NCBI RefSeq assembly: GCF_947507565.1
Contig: NC_089175.1
Span: forward strand, 5,259,733-5,323,732
From: Oscarella lobularis
Taxonomy: Eukaryota; Porifera; Homoscleromorpha; Homosclerophorida; Oscarellidae
Length of the DNA stretch: 64,000 bases
Direction of reading: 5' to 3'
Under the pieces are notes generated by a model that was not told the DNA's origin, made no database searches, and saw only the letters and a program-made list of their open reading frames with translations. The position numbers were made by a program, and so were the translations under genes. Positions 54,199 through 63,784 of the stretch are shown in pieces. The stretch's first letter is position 1. Each line of letters opens with the position of its first letter.

Positions 54199-54900
54199 CT
54201 ACCACAACACAGCGAATACTAAAGCGATGAAGGTCAAAACGGACGAACTGAGGCACGTCGCGCGACCCTTGGGACTAGGGAAGCACAATTCAGTCAGATT
54301 TCTCATGTCCTGCTTGCAGTAGGCATCTCCCTCATTGATGCACCCGCAGTCAACCAGCTGGTGACCAAACGGACCCACGTAGACTCGAAGATAGTCGGTT
54401 CTGCACTGCGACGAACATTCCAACACGCGTCTCCCCGACAAGTGACAACTCTTCCTGTACGCCTCGTACGCGACAAGACACGACGAGTCTGCGGCCAAGC
54501 ATCTCATCTGCGCCCTCGTGCACGCCTGAAAGGAACCGCTACCTCTACCGCCGCCGTCGCCGTTAAAGCAGGCGGAGACGACGTTCATATTCGTTTCGGC
54601 GGTGATTGCGCAGATCGTGTTGTCGGTGAAACACGCGCAGTTGAATAGATCGGGCGCCGCCGATACGAAACGGGAGAGACTCTTGCCGCACGAGGGCGTG
54701 CAGTGAGTCGGGCGTCCGATGAAACTGAAACGCGCTGCCGCGCACTCCGTCGTAAAGTTCGAGTGAGCCGCTTGACACGCGGCGTCGGCCAAGCACGTCT
54801 GTAGGGCGCTTCTGCATGATATCGTCGTTGCGGAGCTACTTGTAGTCGAACTCGTTTGAAGAGAGACAAGGGCGAGAACAAGACATACGGCGGTCCGCAT
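54199..54900 (-). CDS. GFR-alpha/GAS1-like secreted or GPI protein, member 1
   Basis: Single exon, 233 aa. Signal peptide (residues 1-17, MRTAVCLVLALVSLQTS), Ser/Thr-rich start, then two GDNF/GAS1-type cysteine domains. Domain 1 begins CRSALQTCLADAACQAAH and ends with CACFTDNTICAIT; domain 2 begins CTRAQMRCLAADSSCLVAY and ends with CGCINEGDAYC. The C-terminus is hydrophobic (LTFIALVFAVLW) after a Ser-rich hinge, as for GPI attachment. It is the most diverged member and stands outside the 4.34-kb duplication. Confidence 0.75.
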   Translation of the reverse strand: MRTAVCLVLALVSLQTSSTTSSSATTISCRSALQTCLADAACQAAHSNFTTECAAARFSFIGRPTHCTPSCGKSLSRFVSAAPDLFNCACFTDNTICAITAETNMNVVSACFNGDGGGRGSGSFQACTRAQMRCLAADSSCLVAYEAYRKSCHLSGRRVLECSSQCRTDYLRVYVGPFGHQLVDCGCINEGDAYCKQDMRNLTELCFPSPKGRATCLSSSVLTFIALVFAVLW

Positions 54901-55263
54901 TTGGTACGTACACTCTACTCTAAGGTGTTTCGAGGCTGTGATTGATAGATTTCCGTCAGATAAGAAAAGCGCAAATTGACGTGATTTAATTTAGTCAAAG
55001 AGTGTCCGTACTGTGCATAGTCAGTGCCATTAGCCAGCCCTACTGTACAGAGGAAGCGTGGTGACGTCACTCCATATATAGAATGATCTTTTAGGTGTAC
55101 TGACTCCATTTCTGTTTGCTTCTAGTATCTCATGAAAGGCAAAACAACTCCGGCAAGAAGACAAAGAGTTAGACAACACCAACCGAAAAAAAATTTTACT
55201 GTCTATAGCTCAGCACACAACAAACACCGTCTCCAAGCAACCGAAATGCCATGCCACGACACG
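54901..55263. other. Spacer before the duplicated array
   Basis: Probable promoter of member 1 and 3' flank of member 2. Nothing else recognised. Confidence 0.4.
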
Positions 55264-56376
55264 TTAAAACCACGAGCGCGTCGTCAGCGTGAAGAATGCT
55301 AGTGCGCCGCTCCAAATCGTCACGTGTAGAACTTTTCCGCGAGAAGGAGTAGAAGGCGTCGACGGAGGCGTTGTGGTCTGTCCAAGCATGCGCTGGACGC
55401 CGCACGACTGAAAGAGATTATTTAATTGTCATTTGCTCGCACTTCTGGGCACTGTAGAAGACATCGCATCCGCAGTTGATCAACTGACGACCGACGTGAT
55501 TGGCGGTAGAGCTCAACGAGCCCCTTCTTGCACGATTGCGGACAGTCGGACGTATTTCCTGTCGCGGCAGCGGACTCGCAGTCGTCATACGCCTTATATG
55601 CAATTTTGCAGGTGGAGTTTGCTTCGCACTGCTCATCGGCGCTAGTGCACATCTCATAGGCGTCAAGCAAAGGCGAATCGCCTGTCTCGCCGAGACAGGA
55701 CTGACCAAAATATGTCGTCGCCGCTCTGCAGGCCAACATTCCCGGTAAACCGGACGCTTGAGAGCATTGGAAGCAATTCATGGATTCGCGACCTACGAGC
55801 GTCGCATTGAGTAACTTGCCATACACTCCGGCGAGCAGTCAGATGGTTTTCTCCCTATGAAAGCCGACTGGCAAGCGTTTAAGTAACGTGCAATTTCCGT
55901 AAAACACGACGCTTCTCGTAAGCACTGAGACAGAGTGTTTTCACATGCCTCACTGAACCCATAGTCAAAGTTCGGAGTGCTGATGTTGAAGTCGCTGTAG
56001 TTGAAGTTCGGAATGCTGAAGTTGAAGTCCGGGATGCTGAAGTTGAAGTCCGGAATGTTGGAATCTCCGAGGCAGGCGTTGAGAATTATATTATTTTCTT
56101 GCATTTCCAAGGTGCAGTTGAAGTCGCCTGCCGGACAATCGCAGTTAGAGAGGATGTTTGGCGACAAGAGAACGAGTTGAGCGACGCTAGCATGCACGGC
56201 TGCGAGCAGCCGAAGACTAACGTAGACCCAGCGCTGAAGCGAATCTTGTAGTTGATGAAAGCGCTGGTGCACGTTCGGTTTGACTGACACCGGCTTTTGG
56301 CGTCTACACACGACTCCTTAGCACCGTTACTTGGCGATAGAAGTGCGAGGACGATCAGAGCGACAAAACCGTTCAT
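55264..56376 (-). pseudogene. GFR-alpha/GAS1-like member 2, broken
   Basis: Starts like members 3 and 6 (MNGFVALIVLALL signal peptide) but breaks in several places. One base is missing in the first domain (CCGTGCATGC where its duplicate has CCGTGCAATGC). A short deletion near 55812 shifts the frame again. A 4-bp insertion near 55425 gives EQMTIK and a stop shortly before the end. Beyond that stop the usual C-terminal tail (LGQTTT, then a hydrophobic GPI-type end) is still readable in another frame. It has three cysteine domains and a short NFSIPDF stalk. Confidence 0.75.
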
Positions 56377-56862
56377 CGTACTGCGTGAAACGTAGTCGAT
56401 TTGTGGAATGCGGATCTGGAAGTAATTAACGGCGCAACGAAAATATTATCGCAAATAAAACATACAAAAGCATCGCCTCCCGATGATGGCCTCGCCTTCT
56501 TCTAGTTTCTTTCAAAGAACGGCGAAAATTTGTAGATTTTGCCCAAAATATGGTTCTCGGCTAGGCGACGAACGTGCTGTAGGCAGCACGGCACTTGCAC
56601 GTGACGATCGAAGCGACGGAATTGACAATCGGCGCAACGTGCAGCGAAGCTCGCATCGCGTAGTGCGCCGCGGACGAGAAGCTCAAGGACTCAAAAGAGA
56701 CGAAAACTGGGAGGAAAAACAACAACCGACAACGACACCAAACAAAAAAAACAGACCACGTCAATAGAATCACGCAACAACAAATACCGTCTTCAAGTGT
56801 CTACTGACATATCACGACACGCCCTAATGATCTAAGCGTCGTTCGCCAGTGCATCAAGAACG
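56377..56862 (-). pseudogene. Spacer with a relic of a cysteine domain
   Basis: Near 56560-56680 on the minus strand there is a decayed frame ending VTCKCRAAYS, reminiscent of the ITCRCR end of domain 3 in member 7. The same relic occurs in the duplicate spacer at about 60840-61010. No intact gene. Confidence 0.4.
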
Positions 56863-58065
56863 TTAGAGCCACGAGCGCATCGTCAACGTGAAGAATGCCA
56901 GCAAGCCGCTCCAAATCGTCACACCGAGAACATTTCCGCTAGACGTCGTAGACGTCGTGGGCTGTCCAAGCATACGCTGAACGCCGCACGACTGAAAGAG
57001 ATTGTTCGTCATTTGCTCGCACTTCTGTGCACCGTAAAAGACATCGCATCCGCAGTTGATCAACTGCCGACCGACTTCATCGGCGTAGAGCTCAATGAGC
57101 CCCGTCTTACATGATTTCGGACAGTCGGAAGGATTTCCCGTCGTAGCCGCTGACTCGCAGTTGTCGTCATACGCCTTATATGCATTTTTGCAAGTGGAGT
57201 CTGCACTGCACTGCTCATCGGCCCTAGTGCACCTTGCATGGGTGTCAAGTAAAGGCGAATCAAAATCGCTCTTCTCTTCGAGACAAGACCGACGAAAATT
57301 TGTCGTCGTCGCTTTGCAGGCCAACATTGCCAATAAGTCCGACGTGTTTCCGGCGCATTGGACGCAGTTCATTGACAGCGTTGCATTGCTGTAACTTGCC
57401 CTGCACCCCAGCGAGCAGTCCGATGGTTTTCCCCCTATGAAGGCCGGCTGGCAAACGCTTGGGTAACGTGCAATTTCCGTAAAACACGACCCTTCTCGTA
57501 AGCACTGGGACAGAGTGTTGCCACATGCCTCACTGGACCCATAGTCAATGTTCGGAGTGCTGATGTTGAAGTCGCTGTAGTTGAAGTTGATGTTCGGAAT
57601 GCTGCTGTTGAAGTGGATGCTGAAGTTGAAGTTGATGCTGTCCGGGATGCTGAAATTGAAGTCCGGGATGCTGAAGTTGAAGTCCGGGATGCTGAAGTTG
57701 AAGTTAAAATCCCCAAAGTTGAAATCCCCGAAGTTGAAGTCGTTTCCGCCGCCGATGCAGGCGCTAATAATTTCATTATTTTCCAGCAGTTCAAAGATGC
57801 AGCTGAAGTCGTCATTCGAACAAGTGCAGTTAGAAAGGACGTTCGGCGACGAAAGTAGGAGTTGAGTGACGCTAGCGTTGCACGGCTGCGAGCAGCCCAG
57901 GACGGACGCAGTGCTGCAGTGAAACCGGGAGCTGTTGAAAGCGGCGGCGCACGCTGTGTTTGACAGACACCGGCTCTTGGCGTCTGCACACGACACAACA
58001 GCACCGGTACCCTCAGCGAGTGGCAACAGAAGTGCAACGACGATTAGAGCGAGAAACCCGTTCAT
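56863..58065 (-). CDS. GFR-alpha/GAS1-like protein, member 3
   Basis: Single exon, 400 aa. Signal peptide (MNGFLALIVVALLLPLAEG). Domain 1 starts CADAKSRCLSNTAC and ends CTCSNDDFSC. A stalk of DFNFSIP heptads and variants (about residues 105-170) follows. Domain 2 starts CGNTLSQCLREGSC. Domain 3 starts CTRADEQCSADSTC and ends CGCDVFYGAQKC. A Thr/Ser linker (GQPTTSTTSSG) precedes a hydrophobic end (IWSGLLAFFTLTM) consistent with GPI anchoring. Three cysteine domains plus GPI tail is the architecture of GFR-alpha co-receptors. Ligand unknown. Confidence 0.8.
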   Translation of the reverse strand: MNGFLALIVVALLLPLAEGTGAVVSCADAKSRCLSNTACAAAFNSSRFHCSTASVLGCSQPCNASVTQLLLSSPNVLSNCTCSNDDFSCIFELLENNEIISACIGGGNDFNFGDFNFGDFNFNFSIPDFNFSIPDFNFSIPDSINFNFSIHFNSSIPNINFNYSDFNISTPNIDYGSSEACGNTLSQCLREGSCFTEIARYPSVCQPAFIGGKPSDCSLGCRASYSNATLSMNCVQCAGNTSDLLAMLACKATTTNFRRSCLEEKSDFDSPLLDTHARCTRADEQCSADSTCKNAYKAYDDNCESAATTGNPSDCPKSCKTGLIELYADEVGRQLINCGCDVFYGAQKCEQMTNNLFQSCGVQRMLGQPTTSTTSSGNVLGVTIWSGLLAFFTLTMRSWL

Positions 58066-58470
58066 CGTTATCGAGAAGAACGGCGTGGTCAGTGGAATAC
58101 GGATCTAAGGCGAACTTAATTCGATCCCCACACTTGCTGAGATCAACGAACCAGAATTAATTAGCGTCACGCTAAACAAAAACGACAGAAACGATCGTCA
58201 ACGAAGCAACTACTCCTCCACAAAGTAGACTGACGGAACTTAATTGAGACTCACTTCTCGGCTGGGAGACAAATGTAGAACTGTATTCGGGGAATTCGGG
58301 ATGCCCGGCCTCATTTCCATTTCCAAGACACGCCTTTCCGAGCAATGACGTGCACTGCTTCGTTATGCTCTCTTACATCTCTGGTTATGGCGCGGCACCT
58401 GCACGTGACGAAGCGACGCCCGAAGGAATTTCTAATCAGTTCAGCGTAGATTGCATTGCACGCCGGCGAA

Positions 58471-59169
58471 TTAACACGAAGTCCCATGAAATGTTGGGCA
58501 ATTCCTCAGAAAGGATTCTTTCAACACTTTGCACTCGGCGTCAGCAGTGCATGCAAGATCGACGCTACCCATGCAATCTTCAGAAGGGAGGGTAGTCGTC
58601 GGGTCACGGGGGAAACAGGAGAGATCGAAGTTTGCCTTCGCGATCGCGCAGGAGACGTCAGCTGGGTTGCACGTGCAGCGAAGCGCGTCACGACCGACAC
58701 GCGTAGCGTTGAGCGCCGCGTGACTGGCGCGACACGCATTCGCGCAAGTGGACGTATTTCCCGTCTTCAAGGCGAGCGCGCAGCTGTTCGTGTACGCAGT
58801 ATAGGCGGATTGACAGACCGAGTCGAACCCGCACTGAAGTCGCGCGTAATCACAGTCTCCGACACAGGCAGCGTCCATGTTCGTACGCTTCGTGGTGACG
58901 CAAACGATGTCCGCGCTGCCGCACGTGCACTCGACGAAACGGCGACCGAGATTCGTTGACGTGGCTAGATGCGCGAGAGCGACGATGCAAGCCGGAGTGC
59001 ATTCTGACAAAAGGAAAACGCTTGCGCACTGCGTCGTGTAGTTTAGGAGCGACGTAAAGCACGTTTGATCGGCTTTGCATTGCGTTTCGGCGACGCTGCA
59101 GAGCGCGGCGTCGACGTTCGCTCGAACGAGAAGAGCAAGGAGAGCGAGGAGAACGAAATTGAGTGCCAT
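58471..59169 (-). pseudogene. GFR-alpha/GAS1-like member 4, C-terminally truncated
   Basis: Starts at the Met of MALNFVLLALLALLVRANVDA (signal peptide). Domain 1 begins CSVAETQCKADQTC, domain 2 CDYARLQCGFDSVC, domain 3 CMGSVDLACTADAEC. It stops after HGTSC because of a 4-bp insertion at about 58470 relative to member 7 (GTTAATTCGCC against GTTCGCC). The rest of domain 3 and the GPI tail are still readable downstream to about 58260, in another frame and with more damage. It could still make a shortened secreted protein. Confidence 0.7.
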
Positions 59170-59369
59170 TCCTTCCTGATGGACGAGCGGAGACCGGAGT
59201 TTGTATCTGACACCTTCCAGGCGTGGTTTGACGCGTATCCCGTTGAACAGGTCATCGCACGTGTCAACGGAAGTTCTCGTGAGCATCAACAGGGAACTGG
59301 ATGCAGAGACGAGCGCGGTCTAATCGCGACTTTCTCGGAACATCGAAAGACAGAAATACCATGGCACTA

Positions 59370-59660
59370 CACAAACACGCAACCAAGCGAATTGGCTACA
59401 AGTACAGAAACGCCGATACAGCAGTCATTATGGAAATGACTGTGACAGACAGACGAAAGCTCGTCTCTTGACCGGACGTGGGATCTGTCTCGGTGCTGCG
59501 AGCTGGACTGCATGGACGCGGCATCTGTCTCCGTGTCGCGAGCTGAAGTCGGCGTAGGACAACCGATCGAGGCCGGCGGCGTCTTTCCAAGGCATGTCTT
59601 CAAGACGCCGTTCCTCCACGACACGCAAGTTGCCGCGAACGCTCCGACGCACGTACGCGC
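59370..59660 (-). pseudogene. Tail fragment of a member-8-like gene
   Basis: Matches the C-terminus of the partial gene at 63785-64000 (KTCLGKTPPASIGCPTPTSA), but has an extra insertion after DTETDAAS and then loses frame. Upstream, at about 59660, it runs into sequence of member 5, so it is a recombination joint rather than a full gene. Confidence 0.65.
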
Positions 59661-60600
59661 ACGTAACGTGAGGAGTAGCTGAAGGCGTCGACGAAGGCGT
59701 CGTGGTCTGTCCAAGCATCCGCTGGACGCCGCACGACTGAAAGAGATTATTTAATTGTCATTTGCTCGCACTTCTGGGCACTGTAGAAGACATCGCATCC
59801 GCAGTTGATCAACTGACGACCGACGTGATTGGCGGTAGAGCTCAACGAGCCCCTTTTTGCATGATTGCGGACAGTCGGACGTATTTCCTGTCGCGGCAGC
59901 GGACTCGCAGTCGTCATACGCCTTATATGCAATTTTGCAGGTGGAGTTTGCTTCGCACTGCTCATCGGCGCTAGTGCACATCGGCGAATCGCCTGTCTCG
60001 CCGAGACAGGACTGACCAAAATATGTCGTCGCCGCTCTGCAGGCCGACATTCCCGATGAACCGGACGCTTGACTGCATTGGAAGCAGTTCATGGATTCGC
60101 GACCTACGAGCGTTGCATTGAGTATTCTATAACTTGCCATACACTCCGGCGAGCAGTCAATGGTTTTCTCCCTATGAAGGCCGACTGGCAAGCGTTTGAG
60201 TAACGTGCAATTTCCATTGAACATGACGCGTCTTGTAGGCACTGGGACACTGTGCTACGGCATGGCTCACTGAAGTTCAGTCCCCCATAGTCAAAGCCCG
60301 GAATGCAAATGTTGAAGTTGAAGTCCGGAATGTTGGAATCTCCGAGGCAGGCGTTGAGAATTATATCATTTTCTTGCATTTCCAAGGAGCATTTGAAGTC
60401 GTCTGTCGGACAGTCGCAGTTAGAGAGGATGTTTGGCGACAAGAGAACGAGTTGAGCGACGCTAGCATTGCACGGCTGCGAGCAGCCCAAGATTAACGTA
60501 GACCCAGCGCTGCAGCAAATCTCGTAATTGATTAAAGCGCTGGTGCACGTTTGGTTTGACTGACACCGTCTACACACGACAAATTAGCACCGTTACTTGG
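59661..60600 (-). pseudogene. GFR-alpha/GAS1-like member 5, broken
   Basis: Duplicate of member 2. The signal-peptide exon region is deleted or scrambled near 60570-60600. The first domain begins at CQSNQTCTSALINY, and only one NFN-type remnant of the stalk is left. A frameshift lies near 60160. The same EQMTIK stop as in member 2 (4-bp insertion near 59754) is present. The end is joined to the member-8-like tail. Confidence 0.7.
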
Positions 60601-61215
60601 CCGGGTACGATTAGTGGAATGCGGATCTGGAAGTAAACGGCGCGACGCGAATTAAATTTCCGCACTTCATGCAATGAGCCATGAAAACATACGAAAACAT
60701 CGCCTCCCAATTCATCATTCACAAAATGGCAGGCAAAAAACTCGCGCTAAAGAAAGAACGACAGGGACGATCGTCAACGAAGCAACTACTCCTTCGTCCA
60801 AAACATGGAATCGCTTAATTCTAGGCTACAGTGTAGGAGACGAACGTGCTGTAGGCGGAGAAGTCGGCAGCACCAGAGCCTTATATATACAGTATATATA
60901 AGGCTCTGGGCAGCACGGCACTTGCACGTGACGATCGAAGCGACGACCGACAATCAGCGCAACGTGCAGCGAAGCACGCGTAGCGTTGTGCGCCGCGGAC
61001 GAGAAGCTCAAGGACTGGCGAGCGCCTACAGAGAAAAAGAAAAGAGACGAAAACTGGGAGGCGAAACAACAACCGACAACGACACCCCAAACAAAAAAAA
61101 CAGACCACGTCTATAGAATTACGCAACAACAAATACCGTCTTCAAGTATCTACTGACATATCACGACACGTCCTAATGATCTAAGCGTCGTTCGCCAGTG
61201 CATCAAGAACGTTAA
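60601..61215. other. Spacer, duplicate of 56377-56862
   Basis: Aligns with the earlier spacer. A perfect TATATATACAGTATATATA palindrome with flanking AGAGCC/GGCTCT arms lies at about 60878-60908. No intact gene. Confidence 0.5.
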
Positions 61216-62421
61216 TTAAAACCACGAGCGCATCGTCAACGTGAAGAATGCCAGCAAGCCGCTCCAAATCGTCACATCGAGAACGTTTCCGCCAGACGTC
61301 GGAGACGTCGTCGTGGACGTCGTGGGCTGTACAAGCATACGCTGAACGCCGCACGACTGAAAGAGATTGTTTGTCATTTGCTCGCACTTCTGTGCACCGT
61401 AAAAGACATCGCATCCGCAGTTGATCAACTGCCGACCGACTTCATCGGCGTAGAGCTCACTGAGCCCCGTCTTACATGATTGCGAACAGTTGGAAGGATT
61501 TCCCGTCGTAGCCGCTGACTCGCAGTTGTCGTCATACGCCTTATATGCATTTTTGCAAGTGGAGTCTGCACTGCACTGCTCATCGGCCCTAGTGCACCTT
61601 GCATAGGTGTCAAGTAAAGGCGAGTCGAAATCGCTCTTCTCGTCGAGACAAGACCGACGAAAATTTGCCGTCGTCGCTCTGCAGGCCAACATTGCCAATA
61701 AGTCCGACGTGTTTCCGGCGCATTGGACGCAGTTCATTGATTCTCGACCTATGAGCGTTGCATTGAGTTTTCTGTAACTTGCCATGCACTCCGGCGAGCA
61801 GTCCGATGGTTTTCCCCCTATGAAGGCCGGCTGGCAAACGCTTGGGTAACGTGCAATTTCCGTAAAACACGACGCTTCTCGTAAGCACTGGGACAGAGTG
61901 TTTCTACATGCCTCACTGAACCCATAGTCAATGTTCGGAGTGCTGATGTTGAAGTCGCTGTAGTTGAAGTTCGGAATGCTGAAGTTGAAGTTGAAGTCCG
62001 GGATGCTGAAGTTGAAGTCCGGGATGCTGAAGTTAAAGTCCGGGATGCTGAAGTTGAAGTCTGGAATGCTGAAGTTGTAATCCCCCCAGTTGATGCCGTT
62101 TCCGCCAACGACGCAGGCTCTGATAATTCCATTATTTTCCAGCAGTTCAAAGATGCAGCTGAAGTCGTCATTCGAACAAGTGCAGTTAGAAAGGACGTTC
62201 GGCGACGAAAGTAGGAGTTGAGTGACGCTAGCGTTGCACGACTGCGAGCAGCCCAGGAAGGACGCAGTGCTGCAGTGAAACCGGGAGCTGTTGAAAGCGG
62301 CGGCGCACGCTGTGTTTGACAGACACCGGCTCTTGGCGTCTGCACACGACACAACAGCACCGGTACCCTCAGCGAGTGGCAATAGAAGTGCAACGACGAT
62401 TAGAGCGAGAAACCCGTTCAT
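61216..62421 (-). CDS. GFR-alpha/GAS1-like protein, member 6
   Basis: Single exon, 401 aa from the Met at 62421; an earlier in-frame Met lies 11 codons upstream but the signal peptide MNGFLALIVVALLLPLAEG fits the later one. Close paralogue of member 3, with three cysteine domains and a DFNFSIP stalk of different repeat number. It keeps RKLNATLIGRES in domain 2, which member 3 has partly lost. The tail is PTTSTTTSPTSG then IWSGLLAFFTLTM. Confidence 0.8.
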   Translation of the reverse strand: MNGFLALIVVALLLPLAEGTGAVVSCADAKSRCLSNTACAAAFNSSRFHCSTASFLGCSQSCNASVTQLLLSSPNVLSNCTCSNDDFSCIFELLENNGIIRACVVGGNGINWGDYNFSIPDFNFSIPDFNFSIPDFNFSIPDFNFNFSIPNFNYSDFNISTPNIDYGFSEACRNTLSQCLREASCFTEIARYPSVCQPAFIGGKPSDCSPECMASYRKLNATLIGRESMNCVQCAGNTSDLLAMLACRATTANFRRSCLDEKSDFDSPLLDTYARCTRADEQCSADSTCKNAYKAYDDNCESAATTGNPSNCSQSCKTGLSELYADEVGRQLINCGCDVFYGAQKCEQMTNNLFQSCGVQRMLVQPTTSTTTSPTSGGNVLDVTIWSGLLAFFTLTMRSWF

Positions 62422-62531
62422 CGTTATCGAGAAAAGCGGCGTGGTCAGTGGCATGCGGATCTAACGCGAACTTCGATCCCCCACACTGTTGAGATCAACG
62501 AACCAGAATTAATTAATTAATTAACGTCACG

Positions 62532-63506
62532 CTAAACAAAAACGACAAAAACGATCGTCAACGAAGCAAATACTCCTCCACCCAAAATGGACTGACGGAG
62601 CTTGAGACTCACTTCTCGGCTGGGAGACGAATTTAGAACTGTATTCGTATTCGGAGAAGTCGGCGTGCCCGGCTCATTTCCATTTCCAAGACACGCCTTT
62701 CCGAGCAATGACGTGCACTGGCTCGTTATAGTGCGGCACCTGCACGTGATGAAGCGACGACCGACGGAATTTCTAATCAGCGCCGCGTAGCTTGCATTGC
62801 ACGCCGGCGAACACGAAGTCCCATGAAATGTTGGGCAATTCCTCAGAAATGATTCTTTTAACACTTTGCACTCGGCGTCAGCAGTGCATGCAGGATCGAC
62901 GCTGCCCGTGCAATCTTCAGAGGGGAGGGGAGTCGTCGTCGGGTCAACGGGGAAACAGGAGAGATCGAAGTTTGCCTTCGCGATCGCGCAGGAGACGTCA
63001 GCTGGGTTGCACGTGCAGCGAAGCGCGTCACGACCGACACGCGTAGCGTTGAGCGCCGCGTGACTGGCGCGACACGCATTCGCGCAAACGGACGAGTTTC
63101 CCGTCTTCAAGGCGAGCGCGCAGCTGTTCGTGTACGCAGTATAGGCGGATTGACAGACCGAGTCGAACCCGCACTGAAGTCGCGCGTAATCGCAGTCGCT
63201 GACACAGGCAGCGTCCATGTTCGTACGCCTCGTGACGCAAACGATGTCCGCGCCGCCGCACGTGCACGCGACGAAACGGCGACCGAGATTCGTTGACGTG
63301 GCGAGATGCGCGAGAGCGGCGATGCAAGCCGGAGTGCATTCTGACAAAAGGAAAACGCTTGCGCACTGCGTTGTGTAGTTTAGGAGCGACGTAAAGCACG
63401 TTTGATTGGCTTTGCATTGCGTTTCGGCGACGCTGCAGAGCGCGGCGTCGACGTTCGCTCGCACGAGAAGAGCAAGGAGAGCGAGGAGAAGAAAATTGAG
63501 TGCCAT
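62532..63506 (-). CDS. GFR-alpha/GAS1-like protein, member 7
   Basis: Single exon, 324 aa from the Met of MALNFLLLALLALLVRANVDA (signal peptide). Three cysteine domains: CSVAETQCKANQTC ... CTCGGADIVC; CDYARLQCGFDSVC ... CTCNPADVSC; CTGSVDPACTADAEC ... CRCRTITSQC. No NFSIP stalk. The hydrophobic C-terminus (GGGVFASLTIVFVVFV) fits GPI attachment. Upstream frames extend 42 codons further but lack signal-peptide character. Intact counterpart of member 4. Confidence 0.8.
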   Translation of the reverse strand: MALNFLLLALLALLVRANVDAALCSVAETQCKANQTCFTSLLNYTTQCASVFLLSECTPACIAALAHLATSTNLGRRFVACTCGGADIVCVTRRTNMDAACVSDCDYARLQCGFDSVCQSAYTAYTNSCALALKTGNSSVCANACRASHAALNATRVGRDALRCTCNPADVSCAIAKANFDLSCFPVDPTTTPLPSEDCTGSVDPACTADAECKVLKESFLRNCPTFHGTSCSPACNASYAALIRNSVGRRFITCRCRTITSQCTSLLGKACLGNGNEPGTPTSPNTNTVLNSSPSREVSLKLRQSILGGGVFASLTIVFVVFV

Positions 63507-63784
63507 TCCTTCCTTATGGACGAGCGAAGACTGTGGTTGAGCCGGAGTTTGTATCTGACACCTTCCAGGCGTGGCTTGACGCGTATCCCGTTGCACACCG
63601 ACGCCGGTTGAACAGGTCATCGCACGGGTCAACGGAAGTTCTCGTGAGCATCAACAGGGAACTGGATGCAGAGACAAGCGCGGTCTAATCGCGACTTTCT
63701 CGGAACATCGAAAGACAGAAATGCAATGGATTGCACTACACAAACACGCAACAAAAACAAATAACCAATAACGACGCGAATTGG

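Noticed and set aside
54361-54648. Plus-strand frames opposite the cysteine-rich genes
   Set aside because: Shadows of the minus-strand genes; the minus frames have signal peptides and regular cysteine spacing.
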